64,000 bases of DNA from Gammaproteobacteria bacterium (lineage in GTDB: Bacteria > Pseudomonadota > Gammaproteobacteria > Pseudomonadales > Pseudohongiellaceae). The translations under genes and the position numbers were made by a program. The stretch spans positions 1-64,000 of the forward strand of contig JAHEGE010000002.1 in the NCBI GenBank assembly GCA_024639905.1, read 5' to 3'. Positions within the stretch are counted from its first letter, which is position 1. The number at the start of each line of letters is the position of its first letter. The notes beneath the pieces are model-generated. The model ran no database searches. It saw nothing but the letters and a program-made list of their open reading frames with translations, and was not told where the DNA came from. Below, piece after piece: positions 37,390-51,733 of this stretch.

Positions 37390-40300
37390 ATGGTTGACCC
37401 TGCATCCCACACGCTAAACATCGAAGCGGCTCCCGCGAGCTTCGTTCACCTGCGCTTGCACACCGAGTTCTCGATTGTCGACGGTCTCTTGCGAATGAAG
37501 CCGCTGATCGCGCGGACTCGCGAGCTGAATATGCCCGCCATTGCCGTCACCGACTTGGCAAACATGTTCGGGCTCATCAAGTTCTATAGCGGCGCGATGG
37601 CGGCAGGCATCAAGCCCGTTTGCGGCTGCGATGTTGTGGTGAAAGGCGATGAAGGCAGGGCAGACACACGGCTGCTGCTCCTTGCGAAAGACCGCGAGGG
37701 CTATCTGAACCTTTCGCGGCTCATTTCCAAAATTTACACCGACAGTACACAGCGCACCGATGCGAGTCTGCGCTTCGATCAGTTGGCGACTCATACCGAG
37801 GGCGTTATCGCGCTTTCCGGAGCTCAGTTTAGTGATATTGGCGCGGCGCTCCTCGCTGGCGATCAGGCTCTCGCGGCCGAAAATTTGTCGCGTTGGCGGG
37901 CACTCTTTCCAGACAGTTTTTACCTCGAGCTACAGCGCTTGGGCCGCGAGGGTGAGGAAGACTATATCGACGCGGTTGTGGATCTCGCCGCGGCGACTCA
38001 AACCCCAGTTGTCGCGACCAATGACGTGCGCTTCCTGACCTCCGAAGACTTCGAGGCGCATGAGGTGCGCGTGTGCATCAATGAGAGACGCACGCTCGAC
38101 GACCCGAGGCGCTCGAAGGAATACAGTGCTCAGCAATACCTAAAGAGCCAAGCCGAGATGGCTGAACTTTTCGCTGACCTGCCTGCGGCGCTTGAGAACA
38201 GCGTCGAGATAGCCAAGCGTTGCAGCCTCAGTCTCGATTTGGGTACCCCACGACTGCCTAACTACCCAGTGCCCGCAGGGAAGACGATGGAGGAGTTTTT
38301 CTCTGAGATCAGCACCGACGGCCTAAAAGCGCGCCTGCTCAATTTATACGGCGAGGACTATGCCGCTCGTGAGGACATTCAGACCTATTGGGACAGGCTC
38401 GCGTTCGAACTGCAGATCATCAATCAGATGGGGTTCGCAGGCTACTTCCTCATCGTGATGGAGTTTATCCAGTGGTCGAAAGATAACGGTATTCCGGTAG
38501 GTCCGGGGCGGGGTTCGGGCGCCGGCTCGATCGTCGCCTATGCGCTTAAGATCACCGATCTCGACCCGCTTAAATACGACCTGCTGTTCGAACGCTTCCT
38601 TAATCCTGAGCGTGTCTCGATGCCGGATTTCGATGTCGATTTCTGTATGGAGGGGCGCGACCGCGTCATTCAGCACGTCGCAGAGTTATACGGCAAAGAG
38701 GCGGTGTCGCAGATTGTGACCTTCGGAACCTTGGCGGCAAAGGCGGTCGTTCGCGACGTGGCGCGTGCACAGGGCAAACCTTATTCGCTGGCCGACAAGT
38801 TATCGAAACTTATTCCCTTCGAGCCTGGGATGACCCTCACCAAAGCCTTCGAAGAGGAGCCTGAGCTGGGCGCCTTCGTTGATTCTGACGAGGAGGCGCA
38901 AGAAATTATTGAGATGGCCTTCAAGCTCGAGGGCATTACCCGCAACGTCGGTAAGCATGCCGGCGGCGTCGTTATTGCACCAACTAAGCTCACCGACTTC
39001 ACGCCGCTCTATGCAGACGAAGCGGGTCAGGGCTTGGTTACCCAGTACGACAAGAATGACGTTGAGACGGCGGGCTTAGTCAAATTCGACTTCTTGGGCC
39101 TGCGCACGCTGACGATTATCGACTGGGCGGTCAAGATGATCAATGAGCGCCGAGAGGAAGGGGCTCCAGAACTCAATATCGATAAACTCGAGCTGGACGA
39201 CGAGCGCGTATTTAGGCTGCTGCAAAGCGGCGAGACGACAGCGATCTTCCAGCTCGAATCCCGCGGCATGAAAGAATTGATTAAGCGGCAGGTGCCGAAC
39301 TGTTTCGAAGACATTATCGCCCTCGTCGCCCTGTTTCGCCCAGGCCCACTGCAGTCGGGAATGGTCGACGACTTCATCGACCGTAAGCACGGGCGCACCA
39401 AGGTAGTTTACCCGCACCCCGAGCTCGAGCCGGTTTTATCGAACACCTACGGCGTCATCCTCTACCAAGAGCAGGTGATGCAGATCGCGCAAGTGCTAGG
39501 CAATTACACGCTGGGCGGCGCGGACATCCTCCGCAAGGCGATGGGAAAGAAAGACCCTGCGGTGATGGAGAAGCAGCGATCTTTGTTTACCGATGGGGCG
39601 ATTGCCCGTGATATCGACGGGGCATTAGCAGAGTCAATCTTCGACCTGATGGAGAAGTTCGCCGGTTACGGATTTAACAAATCACATTCCGCGGCCTACG
39701 CGCTGGTGTCTTATCAGACTGCGTGGTTGAAGACACACTATCCAGCGTATTTCATGGCCGCTGTGATGTCGGCGGATATGCAGAACACCGACAAAGTCGT
39801 AACCTTCATCGACGAATGCCGCTCTATGGGGCTAAAAGTGCTCCCGCCGGACATCAATGTTGGGCAGTTTAATTTCACGGTGAACGACGACGGTGAGATC
39901 GTCTACGGCCTCGGTGCGATTAAGGGTCTGGGTGAGGGGCCGGTTGGCGGGATCCTTGCCGCACGCGAGCAGGGTGCCTTCGACAGTATGCTCGACCTTT
40001 GTCAGCGCGTAGATTCCCAGCAGCTGAATCGTCGCACGCTCGAGGCTATGGTGAAGGCCGGGGCGCTCGATAGCCTCGTCGATGGCGGTCCCGACCTCGC
40101 CCGAGCGCGATTGTCGGAACTGCTGCCTCAGGCGATGAAGGCGGCAGAGCAGGCGAGTAAGAATGCCGCGGCAGGTGTCGCCGATATGTTCGGGGAGATC
40201 GAGCCAGAAGGCACGACCACAGCCGCCTCGCAGGTTGATGCCCTCAACATCAAACCGTGGGCTGAGCAGGACAGGCTGCGTGCGGAGAAAGAGACGCTCG

Positions 40301-40977
40301 GCTTATACCTGTCTGGCCACCCCATCGACGAATACCTCGAAGAGTTGTCGCATCTTACTCGCGACAGACTTGCGAAATTGCGCCCAGAGCGGGCGCCCCA
40401 GCCTGTTGCTGGGCTGGTAATCGACATGCGGACGATGCGCAATAAGGCGGGCGACACGATCGCCTTCCTGACACTTGACGATCGCAGCGGCCGACTAGAA
40501 ATTCGATTATTTGCCAAGGAGTATGAGCGCTTCCGCGACCTCCTAGCCAAGGATCAGATCCTAGTGGTGGAGTGCACGGTGAGCATCGACGAATACAATG
40601 GCAACTCAGCCATGCAGGGGCGAGCGAAGGAGATTATGACGCTCGAACAGGCGCGACGTGCGCGTGCGCGGCGCATAACCCTCAGCCTCGCGCAGGGTGC
40701 GGTAGCGCAGGGCTTCACCGCTCGCTTGGAGGAACTCCTCGACGCGCATCGTGCGAATAGGCCGAGCGCTGTATCCGGCACCGGTATCCCGCTGCCTGTG
40801 CCGGGAGGCGGGGGCGATTCGGAAGGTTCCGGCTGCAGTATAGCGATCAGCTATCAGCGCGAGGCGAGCAAGGGGTGTATAATGCTTGGCCAAGAGTGGC
40901 GAGTGACGCCTACAACCGAGCTGGTACAGCGCCTGCGCAGTGAATACGGACGCCGGAACGTGGTCGTCGACTACTAA
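37390..40977 (+). CDS. dnaE: DNA polymerase III alpha subunit
   Basis: An 1195-residue replicative polymerase. An N-terminal PHP domain ([17 protein letters not shown], about 18-34) is followed by the palm with catalytic Asp413 and Asp415 in [14 protein letters not shown], and the third acidic residue in [10 protein letters not shown]. The fingers and beta-clamp-binding region follow, then a helix-hairpin-helix region and a C-terminal OB fold (about 1005-1080). A glycine/serine-rich linker near 1135-1150 precedes the C terminus. Length is slightly above E. coli DnaE (1160). It is followed by accA after 41 bp. Confidence 0.97.
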   Translation: MVDPASHTLNIEAAPASFVHLRLHTEFSIVDGLLRMKPLIARTRELNMPAIAVTDLANMFGLIKFYSGAMAAGIKPVCGCDVVVKGDEGRADTRLLLLAKDREGYLNLSRLISKIYTDSTQRTDASLRFDQLATHTEGVIALSGAQFSDIGAALLAGDQALAAENLSRWRALFPDSFYLELQRLGREGEEDYIDAVVDLAAATQTPVVATNDVRFLTSEDFEAHEVRVCINERRTLDDPRRSKEYSAQQYLKSQAEMAELFADLPAALENSVEIAKRCSLSLDLGTPRLPNYPVPAGKTMEEFFSEISTDGLKARLLNLYGEDYAAREDIQTYWDRLAFELQIINQMGFAGYFLIVMEFIQWSKDNGIPVGPGRGSGAGSIVAYALKITDLDPLKYDLLFERFLNPERVSMPDFDVDFCMEGRDRVIQHVAELYGKEAVSQIVTFGTLAAKAVVRDVARAQGKPYSLADKLSKLIPFEPGMTLTKAFEEEPELGAFVDSDEEAQEIIEMAFKLEGITRNVGKHAGGVVIAPTKLTDFTPLYADEAGQGLVTQYDKNDVETAGLVKFDFLGLRTLTIIDWAVKMINERREEGAPELNIDKLELDDERVFRLLQSGETTAIFQLESRGMKELIKRQVPNCFEDIIALVALFRPGPLQSGMVDDFIDRKHGRTKVVYPHPELEPVLSNTYGVILYQEQVMQIAQVLGNYTLGGADILRKAMGKKDPAVMEKQRSLFTDGAIARDIDGALAESIFDLMEKFAGYGFNKSHSAAYALVSYQTAWLKTHYPAYFMAAVMSADMQNTDKVVTFIDECRSMGLKVLPPDINVGQFNFTVNDDGEIVYGLGAIKGLGEGPVGGILAAREQGAFDSMLDLCQRVDSQQLNRRTLEAMVKAGALDSLVDGGPDLARARLSELLPQAMKAAEQASKNAAAGVADMFGEIEPEGTTTAASQVDALNIKPWAEQDRLRAEKETLGLYLSGHPIDEYLEELSHLTRDRLAKLRPERAPQPVAGLVIDMRTMRNKAGDTIAFLTLDDRSGRLEIRLFAKEYERFRDLLAKDQILVVECTVSIDEYNGNSAMQGRAKEIMTLEQARRARARRITLSLAQGAVAQGFTARLEELLDAHRANRPSAVSGTGIPLPVPGGGGDSEGSGCSIAISYQREASKGCIMLGQEWRVTPTTELVQRLRSEYGRRNVVVDY

Positions 40978-41018
40978 GCAGCAACTCGACATTAAGCCGA
41001 CAACAGAATGGACTGGAT

Positions 41019-41972
41019 ATGGATCCCAACTACCTAGATTTCGAACAGCCGATCGCGGAGTTAGAAGCCAAGATAAGCGAACTGAGGCTCGTTGGCAGCG
41101 ATATTGACCTGAATATCGGTGAGGAGATCCAAAACCTCCGCAACAAGAGCACCAAGCTTACCGAGAAGATTTACTCGAACCTCAGCTCTTGGCAGATCTC
41201 GCAGGTCGCACGCCATCCGCAGCGACCCTACACGCTGGATTACATCGATCACATCTTCACTGACTTCGACGAACTGCACGGCGACCGCCTGTTTGCAGAC
41301 GACCAAGCGTTGATTGGTGGCTTGGCGAAAATTGATGGCCGGCCCTGTGTGGTGATTGGCCACCAAAAAGGCCGCGGTACCAAAGCCAAGGTGCGCCATA
41401 ATTTTGGCATGCCGCGCCCAGAGGGTTACCGCAAGGCCCGCAGGCTCGTCGAATTAGGCGAGCGCTATAAGCTGCCTGTCCTTAGTTTCATCGATACCCC
41501 CGGCGCTTACCCTGGCATCGACGCTGAGGAGCGAGGCATCAATGAGGCAATCGCGGTCAACATGGCGATAATGTCGCGCGTTAAGACGCCTCTCATCGCC
41601 ACGGTAACGGGCGAGGCGAATTCAGGCGGCGCGATCGCTATTGGCGTGTCAGATCAACTTAACATGCTGCAATACTCTACCTATACCGTCATCACGCCAG
41701 AGGGCTGCGCGACTATTCTGTGGAAATCTTCCGAATACGCCTCGGCGGCAGCAGAGGCGATGGGGGTAACCTCGAAGCGCCTGGAAGAGCTCGGCATAGT
41801 CGACAATACTATCGCCGAGCCCCTCGGCGGCGCGCACCGCGACGTGGCGGCGACTGCTGCGAACATCAAGGCATCGCTAATCGAACAGTTGGATCGGCTC
41901 ACCGCTACCGACTCTGATGCGCTCATCGAACGTCGCTACAAGCGCCTCATGAGCTATGGCCTCAGCGCCTAG
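41019..41972 (+). CDS. accA: Acetyl-CoA carboxylase carboxyltransferase subunit alpha
   Basis: A 317-residue subunit that, with AccD, transfers carboxyl from carboxybiotin to acetyl-CoA in the first committed step of fatty acid synthesis. The crotonase-like core contains [33 protein letters not shown] and [13 protein letters not shown]. An N-terminal coiled-coil-like helix (about 8-50) precedes it. The length is the family norm. The tilS start lies within its last codons. Confidence 0.97.
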   Translation: MDPNYLDFEQPIAELEAKISELRLVGSDIDLNIGEEIQNLRNKSTKLTEKIYSNLSSWQISQVARHPQRPYTLDYIDHIFTDFDELHGDRLFADDQALIGGLAKIDGRPCVVIGHQKGRGTKAKVRHNFGMPRPEGYRKARRLVELGERYKLPVLSFIDTPGAYPGIDAEERGINEAIAVNMAIMSRVKTPLIATVTGEANSGGAIAIGVSDQLNMLQYSTYTVITPEGCATILWKSSEYASAAAEAMGVTSKRLEELGIVDNTIAEPLGGAHRDVAATAANIKASLIEQLDRLTATDSDALIERRYKRLMSYGLSA

Positions 41973-43326
41973 CGAGATTCGACTCCGGCTGCGTTCGCGT
42001 CTCAGCGAGGCGCTCGCGGCGCAGTGCGGTTGCATCGCCGTTGGTCTCAGCGGCGGCCTCGACTCCTCTCTCCTCCTAACCTTGGTCTGCGAGCTCCGTG
42101 ATCGCGGGGAGCTCGTGCAGCCTCTGCGAGCGCTGCACATCGACCATGGCATCCACGCCGACTCCGATGCGTGGCGAGCGCACTGTGAGGCGCTGTGCCG
42201 GCGTTTAGGGATAGATTTGGTGGTCCGCCTTGCACAGCTCGGCGGCACTGCAGCCGGCGACGGGGCCGGCGGAAAAATCAGCGAACAAGCGGCACGTACG
42301 GCGCGCTACAGTCTGTTTGAGCAGGTTCTTGCCCCCAACGAGTGTCTCTTGTTGGGACATCATCTCGATGATCAATTGGAGACTGTTCTGCTGCGGTTAA
42401 ACCGTGGGGCGGGCGTCGATGGCTTGGCGGGTATGCCGATGCAACGGAGCCTCGGAAGCGGGCTTCTGCTCCGTCCTTGGCTTGCGTTTCGCCGAGCAGA
42501 GCTCGAAGCCTGTGCCGCCGAATTGGGTGCCGCGTTCATCACCGATCCGTCGAATGTCTGCCCCGATTACGACCGCAATTTGCTGCGCAATGAAGTGCTG
42601 CCGGCGATCGAGGCGCGCTGGCCTCAGTATCGCCAGAGCTGGGGTAAATCGCTACAGCTGATTGCTGAGTCTGCAGAATTGACCGCAGAACTTGGCGCTA
42701 TAGATCTGGCCCACTGCCGCATCGCGGGCAGCGGCAGGCTCGGTTTGGCTGAGGTGACGAAGCTTGCGCCTGCGCGGCGGCGGAATCTGCTGCGGCATTG
42801 GCTTCTGGCGCTCGGCGCGTCTGCCCCGAGTTGGCATTTGCTGGCGAGGCTCGATGGCGAACTCGCTTGTGAGGCGGGAGACGGTGGGCAGTGGCAGGGT
42901 GACGGCTTTACGCTGTATCGCTATCGTGACGAGCTCGTGGCGGTGCGCAGTGATTCTTTCGAAGTCACGCAAACGCCTCTTCTTTGGAGTGCGAGGGACG
43001 GCGCTTGCCTGCCTCTTCCTCATAACGGCACGTTGCAAGCCTTCGGTAAGTCGACTACTGAGCTGGCCGCTTTTCACGTGGCTTACCGGCGTGGTGGCGA
43101 GAAGATTCAATTGCGAGGCCGGCCCACGAAATTACTCAAAAAGGCGCTGAATGAGGCACGCGTGCCACCCTGGCTGCGCGACCGAACGCCCCTGGTTTTC
43201 CGCGGTGAGAGGCTCGCTTGGGTTGCAGGTTTGGGCGCAGCTGAGCGTGAGAGCGACGGCGCAGAAGACGAGGAGGGCGGCGGCTTCGCCTGGCAGCCGC
43301 CTGCCTTAGAGCTCGGGCTTGATTAG
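41956..43326 (+). CDS. tilS: tRNA(Ile)-lysidine synthase
   Basis: A 456-residue ATP-dependent enzyme that converts C34 of tRNA-Ile(CAU) to lysidine so that it reads AUA. The PP-loop SGGLDS is at 32-37, followed by [19 protein letters not shown] and the GLAGM and RPWL segments. The linker and the C-terminal TilS domains ([25 protein letters not shown]) are present. An acidic low-complexity segment ([14 protein letters not shown]) sits near the C terminus. Start overlaps accA by 17 bp, an unusually deep coupling. Confidence 0.94.
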   Translation: MASAPSEIRLRLRSRLSEALAAQCGCIAVGLSGGLDSSLLLTLVCELRDRGELVQPLRALHIDHGIHADSDAWRAHCEALCRRLGIDLVVRLAQLGGTAAGDGAGGKISEQAARTARYSLFEQVLAPNECLLLGHHLDDQLETVLLRLNRGAGVDGLAGMPMQRSLGSGLLLRPWLAFRRAELEACAAELGAAFITDPSNVCPDYDRNLLRNEVLPAIEARWPQYRQSWGKSLQLIAESAELTAELGAIDLAHCRIAGSGRLGLAEVTKLAPARRRNLLRHWLLALGASAPSWHLLARLDGELACEAGDGGQWQGDGFTLYRYRDELVAVRSDSFEVTQTPLLWSARDGACLPLPHNGTLQAFGKSTTELAAFHVAYRRGGEKIQLRGRPTKLLKKALNEARVPPWLRDRTPLVFRGERLAWVAGLGAAERESDGAEDEEGGGFAWQPPALELGLD

Positions 43327-43371
43327 GCCCCGGAATAACGCATCTCGTCTTGCGCTTAGAGGCATTGCAGA

Positions 43372-43400
43372 TTGAAGAAGCAGACGGCTCCTAGTATGAT
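43372..43400 (+). promoter_or_regulatory. Putative sigma-70 promoter for pyrG
   Basis: TTGAAG (43372-43377) and TATGAT (43395-43400), spaced exactly 17 bp, in the only sizeable gap between tilS and pyrG. A good consensus match. It would start the pyrG-kdsA-eno-ftsB group. Confidence 0.55.
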
Positions 43401-43426
43401 ATCCGTCCATCTACTCGGAAACCTGA

Positions 43427-45114
<1,688 letters not shown>

Positions 45115-45115
<1 letters not shown>

Positions 45116-45972
45116 TGGCGAGCGCGCAGGCGGCGAAGTCGCTCACCCTCGCTGGACTCACGGTCTCGAACGAGCGTCCGTTTACGCTATTTGGCGGCAT
45201 GAACGTGTTGGAGTCGCGCGACCTCGCGATGATTATCGCTGAACAGTTCAAAGTGGCAACCGATGCGCTCGGCATTCCCTTTGTGTTTAAGGCCTCGTTC
45301 GACAAGGCCAACCGCTCGTCCATTAATTCCTTCCGTGGCCCTGGGCTGGACGAAGGCTTAAATTGGCTTGCCGAGGTAAAGGCGCAGTTCGGCGTGCCGA
45401 TTATCACCGACATCCACACGCCCGAGCAGGCGGCGGTCGCCGCTGAGGTGGCCGATGTCATCCAGCTCCCGGCATTCTTGTCACGGCAGACCGACTTGGT
45501 GCTCGCGATGGCGCAGACTGGCGCGGCGATCAATATCAAAAAAGCGCAGTTCCTCGCTCCGCAAGAGATGCGCCACATACTGAAAAAATTCGAAGACGCC
45601 GGCAATGAGCGGCTAATGTTATGCGAGCGTGGCTCGAGCTTCGGCTACAACAATCTGGTGGTCGACATGCTTGGCTTCTCTGTTATGAAGCAATTTGGCT
45701 ACCCGCTGCTGTTCGATGCCACGCATGCGCTGCAGCAGCCCGGGGGCTTGCCCGACGCCGCCGGCGGACGCCGCGCCGACGTGACCACGCTATCCCTCGC
45801 GGGCCTCTCACAGGGCATCGCCGGGCTCTTTATCGAGGCGCACCCAGACCCCGCGTCGGCGAAATGCGATGGCCCGTGTGCGCTGCGGCTGGATAAGCTC
45901 AAGCCCTATTTAGAGCAGATGCAGGCATTAGACGCGGTCGTTAAAAGCTTCGAGCCGTTAGACACGGCCTAG
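45115..45972 (+). CDS. kdsA: 2-dehydro-3-deoxyphosphooctonate aldolase (KDO-8-P synthase)
   Basis: A 285-residue TIM-barrel enzyme that condenses arabinose 5-phosphate with phosphoenolpyruvate to give KDO-8-P, a precursor of the lipopolysaccharide inner core. Conserved segments include [12 protein letters not shown] (about 62-73), [21 protein letters not shown] and [17 protein letters not shown]. The position between pyrG and eno matches Pseudomonas. Start ATG overlaps the pyrG stop. Confidence 0.97.
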
Positions 45973-47310
<1,338 letters not shown>

Positions 47311-47346
47311 TCGATAAGGGCGGCTTAACTGGAGAGGGGAGGCGAG

Positions 47347-47622
47347 ATGAAAACTCTGATCGGCGCGTTAGCGCTAAGCCTCTGCGTGCTCCAGTACAAG
47401 CTCTGGTTTGGCGATAACAGTCGCCGCGAGCTGAATGAGGTCGTGGCCGATGTCGTGGCTCAAGAGTCGATTAACGCGGAGCTGGCGAGCCGGAATGAGG
47501 CGCTTGAGGTCGAGGTGCTCGACCTCAAGACCGGCCTCGAAGCGGTGGAGGAGCGCGCACGCTCCGAACTTGGCATGATCGAGAAGGGTGAGACCTTCTA
47601 TATGATCGTGCCAAATCGCTAG
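47347..47622 (+). CDS. ftsB: Cell division protein FtsB
   Basis: A 91-residue single-pass membrane protein of the FtsQLB complex. A short cytoplasmic N terminus leads to a hydrophobic segment (about 3-20, ending LQYKLWFG). A periplasmic coiled coil follows (about 25-72, ASRNEALEVEVLDLKTGLEAV), then the conserved ARSELGMIEKGETFYMIV. eno-ftsB-ispD is a standard order and supports the assignment. Confidence 0.95.
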   Translation: MKTLIGALALSLCVLQYKLWFGDNSRRELNEVVADVVAQESINAELASRNEALEVEVLDLKTGLEAVEERARSELGMIEKGETFYMIVPNR

Positions 47623-47667
47623 GCCCGCCGTGTTCCTTTCCCATCCTCTTGCGCAAGGCCACGTCCA

Positions 47668-48399
47668 ATGACCGTCTGGGCGATCGTGCCAGCGGCAGGG
47701 GTTGGGCGTCGCTTTGGCGCTGCCGTAGCGAAACAATACCTCCCTTTGGCCGACAGCACGGTAATCGAACAAACCCTCGCCCAACTTCTCGCAGTACCGT
47801 CGATTGCCAAAATCGTGGTGGCAATTGGTGCGCAAGACGAGACCTGGCATGACCTAGCCTGTGCTAGCGATTCACGTATCACGGTTGCCAGTGGTGGCGC
47901 TGAGCGGCAAGAATCGGTGCTCAATGCGCTAGATCAGCTGCTCGCGCAACAGGCGCAGCCCGATGATTGGGTGCTAGTGCACGACGCTGTGCGCCCCTGC
48001 GTCTTGCCGAGCGAGATCGAGGCCCTGATCGACGCCGTGGGTGAAGATGCAGTAGGCGGCCTTCTCGCCGCTGCGATGGACAATACGGTGAAGCAGCAGG
48101 AAGCGGCGACAGGTGAAGAGGGGCAACATCGGCGTGTCGCGTCGACCCTCGATCGAGGCGCGCTATGGAATGCGCTCACCCCACAGATGTTTCGCGTTGG
48201 TATGCTCCATGCTGCGCTCAGTGATGCTCAGCGCAGCGGCGCGCAAACTACCGATGAGGCGTCTGCACTCGAGCGCCTCGGTCATGCGCCGTTAATCGTT
48301 GGTGGCGACAAGGCGAACATTAAGATCACTCACGCGAGCGATCTGCTGCTGGCGGAGGCGATTCTCGCCGCGCGTAGCACTCGATCAGAAAGGTCATAA
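47668..48399 (+). CDS. ispD: 2-C-methyl-D-erythritol 4-phosphate cytidylyltransferase
   Basis: A 243-residue enzyme of the MEP pathway that makes CDP-ME from MEP and CTP. The N-terminal VPAAGVGRRFGAAVAKQYLPL carries the CTP-binding arginine and lysine. VHDAVRPCV (about 109-117) and the terminal NIKITHASDLLLAEAIL are diagnostic. It is separate from IspF (next gene), not the fused IspDF form. It follows ftsB by 45 bp. Confidence 0.96.
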   Translation: MTVWAIVPAAGVGRRFGAAVAKQYLPLADSTVIEQTLAQLLAVPSIAKIVVAIGAQDETWHDLACASDSRITVASGGAERQESVLNALDQLLAQQAQPDDWVLVHDAVRPCVLPSEIEALIDAVGEDAVGGLLAAAMDNTVKQQEAATGEEGQHRRVASTLDRGALWNALTPQMFRVGMLHAALSDAQRSGAQTTDEASALERLGHAPLIVGGDKANIKITHASDLLLAEAILAARSTRSERS

Positions 48400-48410
48400 G
48401 GGATCAGCCG

Positions 48411-48929
48411 ATGTCAGCAAGCCGAGAACAACTCACGACCCCGCGCATAGGCCACGGCTTTGACGTGCACCGGTTTACCGCTGCAGTGATAGACGACAAG
48501 CCCCTTATTCTTGGTGGCGTCACATTGCCTGAGGCGTTAAGCCTCGAGGCGCATTCCGATGGTGATGTGGTGTTGCACGCGCTCTGTGACGCGCTACTTG
48601 GCGCAATAGGCGAGGGCGATATCGGCGAACATTTCCCAGACACCGATGCGAATTTTGCAGGCGCGTCTAGCGTGGGCCTCCTCGAGGAGGTTTGGGCGCT
48701 GGTCGCTGCGCGCGGCCTGGTCCTTGCGAATCTCGACCTCACGGTAGTGGCGCAGAAGCCCAAGCTCTCTGCTCATCGTGCGCTCATGCGCGAGCGCATC
48801 GCGGCGGTGCTCGGTGTCGACCCCTCGTCGGTGAATATTAAGGCGACGACGACAGAGCAGCTCGGGGCGATAGGGCGTGGTGAAGGCATCGCCTGCCACG
48901 CTGTCGTGTTACTGCTGCCGTGTCTATGA
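48411..48929 (+). CDS. ispF: 2-C-methyl-D-erythritol 2,4-cyclodiphosphate synthase
   Basis: A 172-residue trimeric zinc enzyme that cyclises CDP-ME 2-phosphate. The metal ligands are in IGHGFDVHRF (Asp and His at about 17-19) and a later SDGDVVLHALCDALLGA. The GEGDIGEHFPDTD and IKATTTEQLGAIGRGEG blocks are present. An N-terminal extension of about ten residues precedes the conserved start. The stop overlaps truD (ATGA). Confidence 0.97.
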   Translation: MSASREQLTTPRIGHGFDVHRFTAAVIDDKPLILGGVTLPEALSLEAHSDGDVVLHALCDALLGAIGEGDIGEHFPDTDANFAGASSVGLLEEVWALVAARGLVLANLDLTVVAQKPKLSAHRALMRERIAAVLGVDPSSVNIKATTTEQLGAIGRGEGIACHAVVLLLPCL

Positions 48930-50026
48930 GCGAGCCTGGGCACACCGCACTTAAGCCTCTGGAATCTCTCGCCTACGCGCAAGGCGCGCCTTATGTGAGC
49001 GCCGTGATTAAGCGCGAATTTGCTGATTTCCGCGTCGACGAAGAGCTTGCATTCCAGCCTAGCGGCGACGGTGACCACGTCTTTTTGCAGGTCATGAAGG
49101 TCGATGCCTCAACCACCGAAGTCGCAAAGCATTTGGGGAGTCTGGCAGGTATAGGGTCGGCAGATGTTGGCTATTCTGGGATGAAGGACCGGCGCGGCGA
49201 AACTAGCCAGTGGTTCAGTCTCAAGTTGCCTCGCGAACATGAAGGGCGTCTCGAAAATCTCGCTGACGATCGCCTGCGTCTCCTCGACTCGCAGCGCAAC
49301 GAGCGCAAACTTAAGATAGGCAGTCATGCACGTAACCGCTTTCGCTTGAGGCTGCGCGACTGTGAAGGTCCGCTGGCGGAATTTGAGCGCAGGTTGGAAG
49401 GTGTGCGCGTAGGAGGCGTACCGAATTATTTCGGCACACAGCGCTTCGGCGCGCAGATGAGTAATTTGCAGCAGGTTGCTGAGCTAATGCGGCAGGTCTT
49501 AGCGGGGCAGGCTGACCCTCGTCGGCTCCCGCGATTTAGGCGCGGGATGTTGTACTCAGCGGCACGTTCCTATCTTTTTAATCAGGTGCTGGCGATCCGT
49601 ATCGAGCGAGGCACATGGGATCGCTATGTCACGGGCGACGTGATGAGCCTAGACGGCAGCGGACGCTGCTTCGTTCCCTCTGAGTGGGATGAGGTCTTGC
49701 AACAACGCTTAGTCGACTTCGACATCCATCCTACCGGCCCTTTGCCGGGGAAAATTTCCCCTAAAGATAAGTATGTAAGCGCAGCCGAAGCGGCCGATAT
49801 TGAAGAGGAGACACTGGCCGAGTCGCGATGGATGGTAGAGGGTTTGCAGGCGTTCGGCCTCGAAGCCGCCCGCCGCCCGCTGCGATTCCGCGCAGCCGAT
49901 CTCGCGTGGCGCTGGGAACAGGGCGCGACTGGCGAGCTGCCCGACTTGTGCCTCGAATTCACCCTACCACGTGGTGCCTATGCGACGAGCCTGCTCCGGG
50001 AGCTGTGCTTGTTGCGAGACGTTTAG
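48926..50026 (+). CDS. truD: tRNA pseudouridine(13) synthase TruD
   Basis: A 366-residue pseudouridine synthase acting on U13 of tRNA-Glu. The catalytic aspartate is in YSGMKDRRGETSQWFSL near residue 85. The conserved NYFGTQRFG and the TRUD insertion domain follow. The ATG at 48926, overlapping the ispF stop, is preferred over the GTG two codons upstream. In Pseudomonas and E. coli the next gene is surE; here a 54-bp gap leads directly to pcm. Confidence 0.95.
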   Translation: MSEPGHTALKPLESLAYAQGAPYVSAVIKREFADFRVDEELAFQPSGDGDHVFLQVMKVDASTTEVAKHLGSLAGIGSADVGYSGMKDRRGETSQWFSLKLPREHEGRLENLADDRLRLLDSQRNERKLKIGSHARNRFRLRLRDCEGPLAEFERRLEGVRVGGVPNYFGTQRFGAQMSNLQQVAELMRQVLAGQADPRRLPRFRRGMLYSAARSYLFNQVLAIRIERGTWDRYVTGDVMSLDGSGRCFVPSEWDEVLQQRLVDFDIHPTGPLPGKISPKDKYVSAAEAADIEEETLAESRWMVEGLQAFGLEAARRPLRFRAADLAWRWEQGATGELPDLCLEFTLPRGAYATSLLRELCLLRDV

Positions 50027-50080
50027 CGGTACATCGTGAGATGACGCGTTATGGGAGCCTGAGGGCTCGAGACCAACAAC

Positions 50081-50767
50081 ATGAGTTTTAGAAGCGAATC
50101 GAGCCCCAACCTCAGCGGCATAGGTATGACATCGCAGCGTACGCGCGAGCGGCTGCTTGGCAGGCTCATGGATCAGGGTATTACCAGCATGGAAGTGCTC
50201 GATGTGATTCGCTCAACCCCGCGCCACATCTTCCTCGATGAAGCGCTTTCTCATCGCGCCTACGAAGATGTCGCTCTACCGATCGGCTTTAATCAAACTA
50301 TTTCGCAGCCCTATATCGTCGCGCGCATGACCGAAATCGCCTACCGCAGCGGTCCTTTAAATAACGTCTTGGAGATAGGCACCGGCTGTGGCTACCAGAC
50401 GTCTATTCTCGCGCGGCTAGCTAAGCGCGTCGCCAGTGTCGAGCGCATCAAGCCGCTGCTCGATAAGGCGCGTAAGAATCTTCGCCTTCTGGGGTTGCGC
50501 AACGTCTCCCTCAAACATGACGACGGAAGTCTGGGCTGGGAAAGCATGGGGCCGTTCGACGCCATCATCACCACCGCGGCGCCACAGACGATTCCGCATG
50601 AGTTGCTATTTCAACTCAACGACGGCGGCAGGCTGATCATTCCCGTCGGCGGTGAGGCGCAGCAGCAGCTGCAGCTGATCACTCGCCAGGGCGAGGATTT
50701 TCAGCGAGAAAAGCTCGAAGAGGTGCGCTTCGTGCCGCTGCTAGTGGGTCGGGTGCAAGATCGATGA
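50081..50767 (+). CDS. pcm: Protein-L-isoaspartate O-methyltransferase
   Basis: A 228-residue SAM-dependent methyltransferase that repairs isoaspartyl residues in aged proteins. The SAM motif [17 protein letters not shown] is near 100-116. The substrate-loop [11 protein letters not shown] and the [17 protein letters not shown] block follow. It is usually preceded by surE and followed by nlpD-rpoS. Here surE is missing, and a DUF368 gene overlapping by 4 bp (ATGA) separates it from nlpD. Confidence 0.95.
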   Translation: MSFRSESSPNLSGIGMTSQRTRERLLGRLMDQGITSMEVLDVIRSTPRHIFLDEALSHRAYEDVALPIGFNQTISQPYIVARMTEIAYRSGPLNNVLEIGTGCGYQTSILARLAKRVASVERIKPLLDKARKNLRLLGLRNVSLKHDDGSLGWESMGPFDAIITTAAPQTIPHELLFQLNDGGRLIIPVGGEAQQQLQLITRQGEDFQREKLEEVRFVPLLVGRVQDR

Positions 50768-51699
50768 ACGGGACTCGCGACAAGCCGCCCCAGGCTGGCG
50801 CCGGGTCGCTGCTCATGCTGCTTCTAAAGGGAGCGCTCATCGGCATGAGCGACTCGGTGCCTGGGGTTTCGGGGGGTACCATCGCTGTGCTCACAGGAAC
50901 TTATGCGCGTCTGATCACTGCTATTAGCGCGTTTGATTTACAGGCGTTGAGATTGCTCTCGCAGCGCGAGTTCAGCGCGGCATGGCGTCATGTTGATGCG
51001 AGCTTCTTATCGCCCCTAGCTGGCGGCATGCTCTGTGGCCTGTTGTTGTCCGCGAACACTGTACTCTTCGCGCTCGAGCACTATCCGGTGTTGCTTGGTG
51101 CATTCTTCATGGGACTGGTGCTTGGTGCGCTGTTCTTGCTGCGAGCGGAATACGCGCTCGCAACGCCTGCTGGCATGGTGCTCTTCGGGGTTGGAGCGGT
51201 CGTTGTCGGTGGGTTGGCTTGGCTGGAACCCGTGAGTGGGGAGGCATCGAATGGCAGGCTGTTCCTCGCCGGCGCCGTTGCGATTAGCGCGATGCTGTTA
51301 CCGGGTCTGTCGGGTGCGTTTTTGCTCTTGCTCATGGGCGTCTACGAGCCGATGTTGGCGGCGCTTGTCGCCTTCGATCTTGCGCCTCTGGTGAGTTTCG
51401 CCGCAGGCTGCGCGGTGGGCATTCTTGCCTTTTCGCGCGCGCTTGCTTGGTTGCTAAGCCACTTTCGCGCGCAGGCGTATAGCCTCATCGGTGGCTTGCT
51501 GCTTGGCTCTTTGTTGGTGATTTGGCCTTGGCGGTTTTCGACCAGTCCGACACCTGTGTGGCCCACCGACTACGCGGCGGCTGGTCTGGAGGCGCAACTG
51601 GGCGCGGCAGTGCTTTGTGGGCTTTTCGGTCTTGCGCTCGTCGTCGGGCTGCAGCAATTTTTCGAGTCGCAGAAGACTGCGGCTAAGCAACAGAATTGA
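50764..51699 (+). CDS. DUF368 polytopic membrane protein, probable polyprenyl-phosphate transporter (PopT-like)
   Basis: A 311-residue membrane protein with about eight to nine hydrophobic segments. The conserved [21 protein letters not shown] near residues 27-47 and a second, repeat-like [21 protein letters not shown] near 178-198 are the DUF368 hallmarks and suggest an internally duplicated, inverted-repeat transporter. DUF368 proteins have been reported as undecaprenyl-phosphate translocases (PopT) in some bacteria. That role is inferred here by family. The start overlaps the pcm stop, and nlpD follows after 34 bp, so it is embedded in the pcm-nlpD operon. Confidence 0.85.
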   Translation: MNGTRDKPPQAGAGSLLMLLLKGALIGMSDSVPGVSGGTIAVLTGTYARLITAISAFDLQALRLLSQREFSAAWRHVDASFLSPLAGGMLCGLLLSANTVLFALEHYPVLLGAFFMGLVLGALFLLRAEYALATPAGMVLFGVGAVVVGGLAWLEPVSGEASNGRLFLAGAVAISAMLLPGLSGAFLLLLMGVYEPMLAALVAFDLAPLVSFAAGCAVGILAFSRALAWLLSHFRAQAYSLIGGLLLGSLLVIWPWRFSTSPTPVWPTDYAAAGLEAQLGAAVLCGLFGLALVVGLQQFFESQKTAAKQQN

Positions 51700-51733
51700 T
51701 CGCTAGGTTAGTGAGAATAGGAGTAAGGGTTCG

